From: Brachycybe producta
Lineage: Eukaryota > Arthropoda > Diplopoda > Playtdesmida > Andrognathidae
DNA length: 64,000 bases
Direction of reading: 5' to 3'
Assembly: GCA_036925085.1 (NCBI GenBank)
Contig: JAUPFP010000013.1
Coordinates: 3,249,155 to 3,313,154, forward strand
A program made the position numbers and the translations under genes. A model generated the notes under the pieces. That model did no database searches and was not told where the DNA came from. It saw only the letters and a program-made list of their open reading frames with translations. This document shows positions 53,020-64,000 of the stretch, piece after piece. Each line of letters opens with the position of its first letter. The stretch's first letter is position 1.

Positions 53020-53251
53020 CACACTAGAAGAAAGGGTGGGGCAAATGAAATTCTAGTGCTGGGCACAGACACAGGCAAGTAAAGACAGTAAGATACAGTC
53101 ATTTTCCCTGCTCCTTTTATGAGGACTGGTAACTTCTAATTGGTTTGTTATGTCGTGTGATGTCACATGTCATATTTGGTCTGACGCTCATAAAAGGGCG
53201 GAGCAAACGACTATCTCTCTGTCTTTACATGCCTGTCGCATAGACGCCTGT
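53020..53251. mobile_element. Type C MULE-like MITE remnant interrupted by type B
   Basis: 53023-53070 (GGTGGGGCAAATGAAATTCT then AGTGCTGGGCACAGAC) matches the right arm of type C, and its terminal GCCTGT lies at 53246-53251. The type B element at 53071-53236 is inserted between them. The left half of the type C copy is missing. Confidence 0.72.
53071..53236. mobile_element. MULE-like MITE, type B, nested in type C
   Basis: ACAGGCAAGTAAAGACAGTA...CTGTCTTTACATGCCTGT. The flanks GGCACAGAC and CGCATAGAC are a 9 bp duplication with two changes, formed from the type C terminus. The body matches 29725-29919 with an internal loss near TGTCACATGTCATATTTGG. Confidence 0.84.
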
Positions 53252-54480
53252 GTTTTTCTCCTCTAAACGCTTTGGTTGATGGCTGAACTCTGGCCTTTCA
53301 AATGACCAATCAGCATACATTTTTGCAGTCTGACGAAATATGTTAATTTTTTTAATTTCTAGCAAAAATGAGCTTTTCACAAATGACACTTTTCACTCTT
53401 CTCTTCCTCTAGAAAAAATGCTAGAATCGATGCTTCAGCTCTATTATAATGCACGCTTTAAGCTTTTTTCAGCTGTACCAAAATATGTTGCAATTGTTAT
53501 TAGGTTTCTATCGTTGGATTTTGACAATGCATTTTGCATTTTGCATTCTGCAATCGGACTTCTTTGTCTCTTTGTCATCTAAATTCAAATTTTAAGATAA
53601 CTCTGAAGTTGCAGCTTGAGTCTATATGCTTTAGTCGATGTTCCACTATGTTTGTACCCTCATGGTGAAATTAAGGATGTGTGTGATATTAAGACAGATG
53701 CATTCCTGTGGTAGATAAATAATGGCAAGACCATTCGACATTCTTTCATTCAAGGTTATTTGACGTCACTAATTTTTTCTGTAACTTCTTGTGGATCACT
53801 TGTAAGACACATCTACATTACCGGAGCCTTATAAATTTTTGTTGTGTTTTTCAGTTTATCATAAGAGAGAAGAGAGAAACAAAAATAGAAAACAAGATCC
53901 AAAGTCAACCATTAATTTTGTCGTTTATGACTTTCAGTTTGTGTCTTTCTCCATCTTTTTTTTTTTTCTTTTTCTTCTAAATCTCTCAATAACTGGACTG
54001 ACCCCTTTTCTTATTTTATTTATGTTTTGGTGGAATTAGGATTACGTTTGAATGGAAGTGGAAATTGAGGGACAGCAGCATATTTCTTGCAAATAGGAAT
54101 ATCTTTTTTTTTAAAGGCTTTCTTGTGATGACAGTAAAAGAATGAGGTTGGGATTAGGAGTGACCAAAAAATCAAAAAAATGTCCTCTAGTCCTGTAGTT
54201 CAAAATGTGTTATGAAAAAAAAAGTTGAAGACAAATTTTCTTAATATTATAGTAGTGAAACTATCGACTTTTTTATGCTACTGTATATAGTTTGTTTTTT
54301 GGTCTACAAACTTAAGATGTCAGACAAATTATTTTGCTGTTGTAACCATTAATCACTTGCTGAAAAGTAGGATGACAAAATGATTCTATATAAATATAAA
54401 AGTGGTTGTTCACAATATAATAAACACAGTTTATTTGAACAAAAATCACTCAAGATTTTGTATTTTTTAAAAAAATATTA
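53252..54480. other. Non-coding stretch
   Basis: The 80-codon frame at 53340-53582 (MLIFLISSKNELFTNDTFHS...) has no recognisable domain. The rest is AT-rich. No gene supported. Confidence 0.5.
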
Positions 54481-54605
54481 AAAAAAAAATTATCTGATAA
54501 AATCAATATTAAAAAAAATTATTAAAAAAATTATCTGATAAAATCAATATTAACGAAAAAAATTATTAAAAAATTATCTGATAAAATCAATATTAACGAA
54601 AAAAT
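54481..54605 (+). repeat. ~42 bp AT-rich tandem repeat
   Basis: Three copies of TTATCTGATAAAATCAATAT at 54490, 54531 and 54574, separated by A-rich linkers with ATTATTAAAAAA. Confidence 0.85.
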
Positions 54606-54839
54606 GTATTTAATCAAATGTTAACAAAAAACTTCAAAAAAGCCTTTTTATTTCTCAAAAATAGATAATGCTTATTACTATGAGAACTGCTGCTAATGGC
54701 CTGTTTTCATTAAGTCAAAATAAAAGTTGAAAGTAAATTTTTGCGCGACAAAAGTCGCTGAGCACACAGCTAGTTGACAGTTGCCTGTGTTGCAAGGTTG
54801 TTGTCTTTCCATTTATTTGGTTCGGAACCAGTTCTTATC

Positions 54840-54981
54840 ACAGGCAAGTGTGCCCAGCACTAAAATTTCGTTTGCTCCGCCCTTTTATGACATCAGACCA
54901 AGTAACAAACCAATTAGAAATTGATGGCGCTCATAAAAGAGCGGTGCAAACGAAATTTTAGTGCAGGGCACACTTTCCTGT
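54840..54981. mobile_element. MULE-like MITE, type C
   Basis: ACAGGCAAGTGTGCCCAGCA then CTAAAATTTCG; right GAAATTTTAGTGCAGGGCAC then ACTTTCCTGT. The flanks GTTCTTATC (54831-54839 and 54982-54990) are a perfect 9 bp duplication. Confidence 0.9.
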
Positions 54982-55989
54982 GTTCTTATCAAGTTCGACA
55001 TATACTGGCGAACCGGTTCTATCAGTTTCAGTAATCGGCAACCCAGATTCTACTAGTTTTGAACTGTTGACATCTCTATATAATCTTAGTCAAAGGACTG
55101 TATGTAGGAGGGAATAAAAAACTGAGGGGTAGATTTAGAATTTAGGGTTGAAAAAAGGTGAATGATGGGTATCCACAAAAAAAAGAGAACTTATTTAGAA
55201 AAAGGGTTAAATATTTCTGTTCAAACAGTGATTGCGCGATAGGAGTCAAAACTTACGTTTTTTTAAGAAGAAAATAGGGTTTTAAAAATTCTCTACATTT
55301 GTTTTTTGAGGGGTGAAACTTGAAGAGAGGGGGGGGGGGATATGTTGTATAAAGTATTCTAGTCTCGTACATGTTCACATTGTGCGAACGATTACGCTTT
55401 TAAGTAGCAAGAAAAGCGAAAATAAAATCTGATAAATTAACTTCTTTGTTTAATCCTTGTGTGTGTGATGATTATTAGCCTGATAGATTTTTCACTCCGT
55501 TTTTTCTCTCTTTTTTATATCAGATTCAGTTTTTTTTAAACCAAGGTTTTTTAATCTTTTTCCTAAATGGATTTATATATATTTTTTTTTTGGTTCTACT
55601 ACGAAAAATCTACCAAAAATGATTAAAACAAAATTCCGGTGACGTGATTCAATTCGTGATTTCAAAAGCCAAAACATAACATCTTTTATAGAAAATTAAG
55701 AGTAGTGGAGCCTGAGCCCTAAAAATGTATACACTTATGTTGTTAATTTACTCTTAACTAAAAAATTATTAAATTAAAGAAAATAAACATGGCAGTTGTT
55801 AACAACCAAAGTGTGTATATATATTTTTTAAGATAATTTCGCAGACGTTTGCAGTTGCAGAAACGTTAACATCTATCTGCAAACGCATGTATTAATAATT
55901 TGCATGATGTTCTACAATTAGTAACTTCAGCTTGCTAGATATGACATTGAGACGAAAGTCATACTTTGTTCGGAGCTGTAACGTCGGTC
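54982..55989. other. Non-coding stretch
   Basis: 55009-55070 carries a degraded copy of the 4983-5060 minisatellite unit. A G run lies near 55330-55339. No gene is seen. Confidence 0.5.
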
Positions 55990-56215
55990 GGTCGGTCGTA
56001 AACGTAACGTTGAACTACGCAAATTTAACTGCACATGTTTACCACTCCTATGCCGCGCCATTCATGTTAAAAATACTCCACAAATTCTGTGATAACACTA
56101 ATTCAAATAATCATACCACTAATTCGAAGTATTTTTGACATGAATGGTGCGGCATAGGAGTGGTAAACATGTGCAGTTAAATTTGTGCAGTTAAACGTTA
56201 CGTTTAGGGTCGGTC
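55990..56215. mobile_element. Near-perfect foldback MITE
   Basis: The arms of ~90-95 bp share AAACGTAACGTT, AAATTTAACTGCACATGTTT, ACCACTCCTATGCCGC and CCATTCATGT with few differences. The loop of ~45 bp holds AATTCAAATAATCATACCAC. Outer ends are GGTCGGTC / GGTCGG-like. The 68-codon frame at 55932-56138 is a by-product. Confidence 0.8.
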
Positions 56216-56389
56216 TAAAAATATTATTACAAAAATATTGTTTTCGATTTATCGTTTTAAATTAATTAATATACGGAATGTGCAAGTTTATCATTTAAAA
56301 TGGATTATCAACAGCTGATTTTGGAACTCTTTGATGGATTGTTATCATTTTCAGGAGCAAAATTAAGAGAAACTAGAAAGTGTATTTTT
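56216..56389. other. Short non-coding gap
   Basis: AT-rich; AGAGAAACTAGAAAGTG at 56366-56382 is another CTAGTTTCT-family end next to the following element. Confidence 0.45.
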
Positions 56390-56578
56390 AGAAATTAGAA
56401 AAATAACTTAATCACTTAAGGGTATTTACATGTTTTTGATATTTTTCAAAATAAACTTCTTATAGATATGAAGTAAAAAAAATATCATCTGCTTAAAGCG
56501 TTATCTGCTTAAATTTGTGTAATTTTCAAGCTCACGGTGAAAAGCTTAAGTAATTGAGCTTCTACCCTTCTAGTTTCT
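56390..56578. mobile_element. CTAGTTTCT-family foldback
   Basis: Left AGAAATTAGAAAAATAACTT then AATCACTTA; the reverse complement of the right is AGAAACTAGAAGGGTAGAAG then CTCAATTACTT. The interior GATATTTTTCAAAATAAACT matches the copy at 45990-46194. Confidence 0.68.
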
Positions 56579-57557
56579 AAAACACATACAAGTTTCTTTT
56601 TAGTTTGCATTTGAAGAACAGAATAATCACGAGTTCAAGATGAGTTTGCATTTTTTTTTTTAAAAATCACCTTAATATTAATAAGGTTTTTTTTCTCCCT
56701 TTCTTTCTATACTTTAGAGAAAATAAAAAGTGAGTGAAATCGTGTTTTAACGCTATTAAGCGGTTCGTATGTCTGAGATTTGACGTCATAGATGACCATC
56801 GACGATCTGATTTTTGCCGTTGTATCAGGTAAGAATGTAATTTTATTATTATTAACATAAGTGAAACATAGTTCTGATTTTGTAACTTTTTGCGATAAAA
56901 AAAAATAAGCCTACAGTTTTCGTGCTTGCAGTGATTGCCTCTTTTTTAACTGATAAGGGGCAGCTACCATCACGAAACTAAATTTAGAAGAAAATAAAAT
57001 AAAAAAAAAACCTTAGAGATTTTTTTTGTTTGATTTAATATATTAAGAGAACAAAGCAATTCATTATATTCATCTATTTTAAATCTTGAGAGATCACAAT
57101 TAGATTTTTTTTTCTGTTTTTTTTTTTGGTTGTTTGGGAGTTTTAAAGATACATTTATTGGTAGGGGGAATTAAAGGAAGCGGAGAGTAAGAAATTTCAA
57201 CGGAAAAAAAAGGAAATTGGAAAGAAAAAGAAGAACTTCAAAAAAGATGTTTCTATATAATTGAATGCAAATTGTCTTTCTTTTTCTTCTTCTTTTTCTA
57301 TACGTTTTTAACGCTTTGTTTAATCCGCTCTTTTTTTCTTGCTATTATTTCTTTTCTTCAAATCACAAATAAAAAACAACCATCTTCAATTTATACTTAT
57401 TTATAAATAGAAATATAAGAGAAAAACCTCATTTAAATTGCCATATAAAAAAGAATAGGACTAAACAACACAGACTCACACACAAACAAAAAAAAAAGAC
57501 AAACGCAAATAAGAAATTTGTCATCCTTTTTACCTTCTTTTTTTATTTAAATATGAA

Positions 57558-57634
<77 letters not shown>

Positions 57635-58422
57635 GAGTAAGCAAATGCATAAATTTAAACATTCAAATGCAAATCTCATTGGGTATGTGTGTGTATTAAT
57701 AAACATAGCTTTTCACTTAGCTCATTAGCATGTTTACTTTAGTCTTTGCTTAAAACCAATGCTATTTAAATATATATTTTTTGTGAATAATTTATATATA
57801 TAATATATATATAAGCAAATATAAATTGAAGATGATTTTTCTACCAATATATGAAGTGGTTTTAAAAGAACGGTGGTTTGTTTTTTTGTTTTATTATTTG
57901 CTCATTTTTGAATATACACACACTTGACAGATTCTAATACAAACATACTGTAAATGCACACACAAAAAACAGGTTTTTAGTCTTCTTAAGTCTACTTAAA
58001 AAAAAGTAAAAATGTCAATAGAAACTATGGTTACAATGCGTTTTTTTTAAAGGAAAGACTTTTACTGAAAAAGTAATTGAAAGTTTTAAAAATTCTACAA
58101 GAGATGATAATCCATAAAATACATATCGTAAGATAATTTTTATGGCACTAAGGGCACTTCACAAAAAGAAAGAAATTTAAGAATGACGAACATTTTTTTA
58201 AAAAATGTTTTTCATTAATTAAAAAAAAATGAAAATCACTAATTGAAAACTATGATAAAAATGTTTAGTTTTAAAGATATCAATTTTAAAATGCCCTTGA
58301 GTGATACCATTTACTAGTCTAATTAATATTATGTATATTGTAATTATGTAGCCTTAAGGATCTAAACGTTTGATAGGAAGGTTTATGTAAAACGCATAAG
58401 GGTGGTAAGTATAGCACTACCT
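56579..58422. other. AT-rich non-coding stretch with TA tract
   Basis: A TA microsatellite spans 57560-57632. A reversed 31 bp satellite-like unit (GCAGTGATTGCCTC) lies near 56929. The 63-codon minus-strand frame at 56667-56858 is unsupported. No gene is seen. Confidence 0.5.
57560..57632. repeat. TA microsatellite
   Basis: About 73 bp of uninterrupted TA dinucleotides. Confidence 0.95.
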
Positions 58423-58728
58423 TATACCTTGTACACACATATGAGTTAAATGAATTCAAATTAAATGTGTTTAGGTTAATTATAACGGAATCCAGTTAAG
58501 GACATAAACCCAAATAAAAATTGACTTTATTATTAATATTTTAAATTGAAATACAAAATAAATATTTTGTCAATAGTTTATATATTTAAGTATTAACTCA
58601 GTATTTTCAGATTATTAACTGAATAAATTGAATTCGACATAGTGTTTGTTTGCTCTTCACAGAGGGCTCTGTAGAACACGTTTATTATTTAAATGCATTG
58701 AAATTATCAGGTGTGTATTAGGTATTAG
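58423..58728 (-). mobile_element. ~300 bp TIR family, copy 4 (reversed)
   Basis: TATACCTTGTACACACATAT then GAGTTAAATG at the left; ATTATCAGGTGTGTATTAGG then TATTAG at the right. Landmarks (CAGTTAAGGACATAAACCC, CACAGAGGGCTCTGTAGAAC) are in reverse order relative to 28819-29114. Confidence 0.82.
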
Positions 58729-58768
58729 ACTAAGCAATTATTAGGAATACGATCATAAATAACTTTTA

Positions 58769-58990
58769 TGTACACTTGAGCTAAATGCATTCAAGTTAAA
58801 TGTGTTTAGTTGAATTATATGAAGTCCAGTTAAAGACATGAACAAGATAAAATTAATATCTGAACAAATTGAAATATTAAATCAATATTTTTATCACACT
58901 AACCTCTTATTATATTAAAATATAAAATTAATAAATTTAAATATTAATTCAATATATAGAGATATTAAATTCGACAAATTGTTTGTTTGT
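58769..58990 (-). mobile_element. ~300 bp TIR family, diverged partial copy
   Basis: TGTACACTTGAGCTAAATGC, CCAGTTAAAGACATGAAC and ATTCGACAAATTGTTTGTTTG follow the family order, but the sequence has drifted and stops at TTTGTCC, without the 3' ~70 bp. Confidence 0.7.
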
Positions 58991-58992
58991 CC

Positions 58993-59302
58993 TTAATACC
59001 TAGTACACACCTGATAATTTCAATGCATTCAAATAATAAATGTGTTCTACAGAGCCCCCTGTGAAGGACAAACGAACAATATGTCGAATTCAATTTATTC
59101 AGTTAATTAATCTGAAAATATTGAATTAATACTTAAATATAATAAATAAACTATTGACAAAATATTGATTTAGTATTTCAATTTAAAATATTAATAATTA
59201 AAGTCAATTTTTATTTGGGTTTATGTCCTTAACTGGATTCCGTATAATTCACCTAAACACATTTAATTTGAATTCATTGAACTCATGTGTGTACAAAGTA
59301 TA
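58993..59302 (+). mobile_element. ~300 bp TIR family, copy 6
   Basis: AATACCTAGTACACACCTGA then TAATTTCAATGC at the left, CTCATGTGTGTACAAAGTAT at the right, with all family landmarks. A further fragment (AGAGCTCTGTAGATAATG) follows at 59304-59345. Confidence 0.82.
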
Positions 59303-60284
59303 ACAGAGCTCTGTAGATAATGTTTAATATTTAAATGCTTTTAACTTTTTAGTTGTATGGTTAAGTTATAAGATATATAGGCCTACTACTCCAAGATGCA
59401 CCTTTATGAGACGACGGGTCATATTTTAAATGACCATTGGTCAGTCGGTCGTCTGAGAGAGGTTCAATGAACTTCTAATGAAAGAATCGATCGATTTTTA
59501 TATAAAAGAAGAAAAAAAAAAGCTTTAAAAAAGATTATTTTTCATAGCGGGTTCAGGTGAGTTTGCAGGGGGGGGGGGGGGGGGGTTGGAGGGGGGGGGG
59601 GGGGGGGGTTGGAGGGAGATATATACTGTATATATATTTATACAATGAGTGTATATACAGGATAATGTAATCTCAATATTCTTATTATGATGTATATGGA
59701 GTCTATCATCTGTGTGTGTGTATGTTGGATGTTTGTTTCGATAAATATTTGAACGAGAAAAGGAGGGTTTTGAATAAGGAATAAAAAGGGGGCTGGAGGG
59801 GGAGGAGAGTGTCTGTCTCAATTTTCTTCTTCTTCTTTTACCTCCATCCTCTTTTTTCGTCTATGGTCGTTTTATGTCAGAATTCAAGGGGTTATCTCTG
59901 TAAATTGTGCCTCCATTTCGCACATCCGTTACCACCGAAGGACCAACTTTTATGAGCCTTTTTCTTGACGATATTTGCCACCAGTGGCAGATTTTAAGAG
60001 ACCTTTCTTTCATACATTTTATGTATAACACTGAGAATATAGCATAGATGAGGGTAGTTACTATTTGTGTTTGTGAGAGAGGGGGAGGAGGAGGCTACAA
60101 AATGAATGTGTGCGAAACACTATCAGAAAAAAAGTAAGAACAAGCACTAAATGTGCATACAAACCATAAATAAGCAATTGCACACATTGTACAAAATATA
60201 TTACATAAAAGGGGGCGGCCTCAGACGATGCTTGCCACTTGTCATATTTTAACCTTGAAATTTTTGCATAAGGTTTAAAATATA
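59303..60284. other. Non-coding stretch with G runs
   Basis: G runs at 59569-59585 and 59591-59608 are separated by TTGGA. The minus-strand frame of 98 codons has poly-Pro from them. A 102-codon minus-strand frame at 60061-60369 overlaps the next MITE and is not supported. Confidence 0.5.
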
Positions 60285-60429
60285 TTTGTCGCATCCATTT
60301 GGTGTAATTGTCCATTGCACGAAATTTCTGTCGATTTTCATGAAATGAACATAAATTTTCCTGTTGCAAAACGCGAATTGAACGTCAATTTCGTGTAATG
60401 GACAATTACATCAAATGGATGCGACATAA
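60285..60429. mobile_element. TGTCGCATCC foldback MITE, copy 3
   Basis: TTTGTCGCATCCATTTGGTG then TAATTGTCCATTGCACGAAAT; the reverse complement of the right is TTATGTCGCATCCATTTGAT then GTAATTGTCCATTACACGAAAT. About 45 bp arms with few changes. Confidence 0.82.
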
Positions 60430-61269
60430 ATAAGAGATGATGCGAATATCCGTAATTGCGTATATCATATCAGATCCGAATACAAACCACTATCCGATCG
60501 GATATTTAATGACTTTTTTCTTCTTCTTCTTCCAATTCTAATGGTTTTTAATCACTTTTTTGGTGGATAATAAACGAGAAATTCATGTAATACATTAACA
60601 TATTTCAGACTGTGGGCGATAAAAATAACTTCATTTTTAATATAATTTTTTTACATTAGCCTATTTATTGCGCATCTTTTGTTGTGAATTGCGAATAATA
60701 ATTACTTGAAAAAGTGGTTTAATTATAGTAATTCATTACTATTTGCAATTTACTTCCCAATGCTGTAGATTTCTATAAAAATCCATCCACCCTGATTCAA
60801 TGTGAAAACTTCAACACTTGTAAGGTTAAATTGTAATAAATATACCACAAATTACTAAATTGAATGATTCAATGATTTTTGTGGATGCACTAGACGAAAC
60901 ATTTATTTTGTTGAAACCATTGACATACAGACTACTTTTTTAACACTTTTCGACTGCAAATTGAAGTCGAATTGTCGTCGAAAAACACTTTTGACTTCAA
61001 TTTGTTTGTCGAAAAGTGTTTTGAAAAGTGGATTTGTGTATTCCAACCCTAATTGTGTAAAAAAAAAATCGAAAAAGAGAAACGATATCTATATGCAAAA
61101 TACAGTCTACATATCAGAACTTCATTTTAAATTATACAAACGGATAATACGTTATCTGACAGAAAAAATAAAATCGGACATCTATTATAAATATCTGCGG
61201 ATAGTAAAATTTACTATCTTGAGGCATCACTAAAAAAAACCCCTAATCAAGAGAACTCCTTCACTACTA
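60430..61269. other. Non-coding stretch
   Basis: TTGAAGTCGAATTGTCGTCG and GAAAAACACTTTTGACTTCAA near 60961-61000 form a short inverted repeat (TTGAAGTC/GACTTCAA). A 90-codon frame at 60961-61233 starts there and has no domain. No gene supported. Confidence 0.5.
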
Positions 61270-61500
61270 CATTAGAACGTCGATTATTGAAACTAATGTC
61301 GAATATGACTAGTTCTGATAATCAAAAGTTCATATAATTGAAATCCTATTGAAAAAGGGGAGAAAAGTAAAGAAAAACACCGATTGGAAAGAATTTTTTT
61401 TATTTCCATAAGTAGTATTTTCATAAGAATAATTAAAAAAAATTGATTCCGATAATTGGCGGGTTCGATACCCTACGTTCTGATAATCGACGCTCTACTG
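61270..61500. mobile_element. Pogo/Tigger-like MITE
   Basis: Left CATTAGAACGTCGATTATTG and right GATAATCGACGCTCTACTG followed by TA match the element at 10721-10975, including the internal ATGACTAGTTCTGATAATCA block (ATGACTTGTTTCGATAATCA in the other copy). Confidence 0.73.
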
Positions 61501-61535
61501 TACTTGAATATTAATGGTTTGGAATGTAATATTTT

Positions 61536-61571
<36 letters not shown>

Positions 61572-62979
61572 GAGAAGTTGGAAACGCACAAAAAATATGT
61601 CCATATGTCAGAAATATAAACATACCACAAAAAATTGAAAAAAAAAGGTAGACAGTAGACACAAACAATAAGATATTTACAGATCGTGATGTACAGATAG
61701 ATCTGTTATATTTGTTGTTAGTTTACTTTAGGCATTTCTAATGGGTGAATCTTTTGTTGTTGTTGTTCACCTGTCAAATGTTTTGTTTTTCTTTCAGAAA
61801 CAAAAAAACATTGAAATCCATTTTCATTATTTTTGAAACAAACAAAACAAAAAAAACATTTAGAGATGTAATTGGATGGATTCTACATTCTATAAAAAAA
61901 AATGCAAATAAAAAAAAAGACCATGATGACTGTTTTTCATTTCTTTTTGTTCATATGAACATGAAATAGAATGAGAGAGGGAGAGAGAGAGAGAGAGAGA
62001 GTTATACACTGTGTATGGAGATGGAGAGGGAGAAAGAGAGATAGAGTAGGTATACACTGTAGATGGATAGAGAGAATTATACACTGTATATGGCGAGAGA
62101 GAGAGAGTAATGTAAAAAGAAAAGATGAAATCATTAGTTACTATATTTTCTCTATATACTTGTGTTATAATACTTCTCAAATATTATGCTGTATGTGTAT
62201 ATATATAAAAAAGGGATGTTGATTGGTTGCCATGACAACGGTTGTCATTGGCAACGTCATGGTCGTGGTGGTGGTGGTGGTGGTGATGATGATGATCATA
62301 ATGAAAAGTATGGGTTCAAGTATGACGTGACGTGGGTTCTTTTCTAATGTACACATTTATACATATAACGCATACAAAAAACGCCCAATATTTCTTTTAC
62401 TTTTACGGTGAAAAACAAGGTACCTTAGAATTTTTGTTGAATCTATATATGGTGGTACTTTGTATAATTAAAGTTTTAATTTCAACATTTTAGCTTAAAT
62501 AATTAAAGCATACACTATATTACACCATTGTGCAACACAAGTGGAACTTAGAATATGTTTATTTTGGGTATTTGGTTGAGGATTTTTTATGAGCCGTGAA
62601 GAAGAAGAAGAGGATGTTGTTCAACTTCAGATGAAGAAGATTCAAAAAAAGAAGAAAATGCACTTTACTTTTTCTCCCCTAGAGGCTTTCGTAATATCCG
62701 GTTTCATATTGATTTATTCTTAAGGTTTTTTATATTTTCTGTATAGTTAGATCTTAGAAAGTTCTCTCTCTCTCTCTCTAGACTTGAATGTGCATTGAGC
62801 AAACACTTGAAGAAGAAGCCTTTTTTATTTTTCTTCTTGACATTGAAAAGTGAAAACTCGTATATGATGTCCATTTATGGTCAAAAAATGTTGATCAAAC
62901 TTTGGATTACATTATCATAACTTCATAAAAATATTCTTCAGGTTGGCTCAAGAAATAATTTTAGACCGGTATAAACTAG
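61501..62979. other. Non-coding stretch with GA microsatellites
   Basis: GA runs at 61539-61566, 61977-62000 and 62095-62107. Between 62000 and 62095 a ~40 bp TATACACTGT(A/G)TATGG unit recurs three times. A GTG/GAT trinucleotide run lies near 62262-62294. Frames here translate the repeats. No gene supported. Confidence 0.55.
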
Positions 62980-63435
62980 AGATGGGACATTCGAATCCCG
63001 CGAATCTGTAAAAAATATTCGTGATTCAAAAACTCGAATCTTTGCGCTTTTTTCGTCTTTCGAATCTTTCGAATCCTAACCAAAAAAAAAACTGTTATAA
63101 ACTTTGGTAAAATTAGTTTTAACTCCATTGACGTCCAATAGAAGTGTTTACTAACAAAAAACGGCGATTGTTGCAATTTCTGTGGTACCTGGATCACCAA
63201 TGGATCACCTTGTGGCAGCGACCCTGAGTGCAACACTTGTGTTTTTATTATTATTAATAATTTAATATTTAATATTATTTCATTTATTTTTATCTTCTTA
63301 ATGAATAATATAGGATTCTTATATGAAAGATTCGAGAACCTTTTAGGATTCGGATTCGAGAACCTTTTAGGATTCGGATTCGAGAACCTTTTAGGATTCG
63401 GATTCGAGAACCTTTTAGGATTCGTTACAGCTCTA
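62980..63435 (+). repeat. Dispersed ATTCGAATC-rich repeat, copy 3
   Basis: GAGATGGGACATTCGAATCC then CGCGAATC, followed by the same internal blocks as at 1009 and 46319. At 63330-63425 the GAACCTTTTAGGATTCGGAT then TCGA unit (24 bp) is repeated about four times, where copy 2 has one. The 162-codon minus-strand frame (NPKRFSNP repeats) is a repeat translation. Confidence 0.82.
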
Positions 63436-64000
63436 GTATAAAATGAACTTTGCGTTTGAAGCATCTAAAAAGCAAAAATTTAAAGGTCTGTTATAAACTA
63501 GAATTATAGGTGAATGTTGTAAGTTTGCATAAAATTCAAAAAAAAAAAACGTAAGGACAGTGAAGAAAAAAACCTTTGAGTACATTATTATGCAAAATAA
63601 TAATAAATTCAATAATTATTATATAAAAAAAATCAAAATATGGTAAATTCAAAATCGCCACACTTTTCTGAGATGTTGACACAGGGCCGTAAGCTGGGGA
63701 CCTGTAGCCCCGCAATGTTTTAAGCAGCAAGGGGACGGGGGAGTGGGTGTGGGACTCAACCAAACCTAGCTACGCCGTTGAATTGACAAACTAGGTTGCA
63801 CACCTGTAGCTTAGAGGTTTCCAGTGGAAGTTCAAGTGCCATCTTTCCTTCTTTAATTTAGGCTTAAACGTTACTTAGTAACATTAATTTTGCTTTAATT
63901 GTTTCAAAAACATTAATATTTAAAGTCGGTGAATTTTTTTTTTTTTGGTTTTGTGAATTTCTTGACGAAATATCAGAAAGGAAAGAAAAAAATGTTTTGT
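63436..64000. other. Non-coding stretch
   Basis: AT-rich. CTGTAGCTTAGAGG and GTTCAAGTGCC near 63803-63841 look slightly tRNA-like but are too close together. No gene is seen. Confidence 0.5.

Noticed and set aside
62976-63464. 162-codon minus-strand frame with NPKRFSNP repeats
   Set aside because: Translation of a 24 bp tandem expansion in a dispersed repeat.
63803-63841. Possible tRNA A and B boxes
   Set aside because: Only ~22 bases apart with no foldable cloverleaf and a poor B box.

Overview
This is a AT-rich eukaryotic (metazoan, probably invertebrate) intergenic or intronic stretch. It is packed with simple repeats, tandem arrays and short inverted-repeat transposons, and I could find no convincing host protein-coding gene on either strand. 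Outside one element the open frames are short, low in complexity, or translations of repeats (GA, TA, T-rich). I cannot name the species. The density of foldback elements and the total lack of bacterial gene organisation rule out a prokaryote.

The dominant feature is a 10.26 kb LTR-retrotransposon-type element at 13008-23266, on the + strand. Its two 688 bp LTRs look identical by eye and are bounded by TG...CA. A 4 bp target duplication (TACT) flanks it, and the left LTR is followed by a plausible tRNA-Ala primer site. It has two long open frames. The first is Gag-protease (793 codons), with a Gag domain, a CCHC knuckle and an aspartic protease. The second (725 codons) encodes a proline/arginine-rich protein that I do not recognise. 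No reverse transcriptase, RNase H or integrase signature is visible, so this looks like a young non-autonomous Ty3/Gypsy-like element carrying an unusual extra protein. Its base composition (near half GC in the coding parts) contrasts sharply with the flanks.

The rest is a mosaic of DNA-transposon derivatives. (1) A MULE-like MITE group has ACAGGC...GCCTGT ends and 9 bp target duplications, with about 13 copies of three related types; several sit inside other repeats. (2) TTAA-bounded MITEs lie at 4591-5167, 38438-39078, 40946-41593 and 47938-48633. (3) Pogo/Tigger-like MITEs lie at 10721-10975 and 61270-61500. (4) A ~300 bp TIR family sits at 28819-29114, 40194-40803 and 58423-59302, partly as inverted pairs. 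(5) Foldback families include TGTCGCATCC (3 copies), GGGACAGACT (2), CTAGTTTCT (3) and CACACATGC (about 4). (6) A ~400 bp dispersed repeat full of ATTCGAATC words has three copies (1009, 46319, 62980). Tandem arrays have periods of about 31 bp (two unrelated arrays), 40 bp, 24 bp and 30 bp, and there are long GA and TA tracts.

Other items of note are a 78-nt near-perfect hairpin at 30380-30457 that resembles a microRNA precursor, a 37-nt perfect hairpin at 32828-32864, and a tRNA-like sequence with a shortened anticodon region at 42587-42650.
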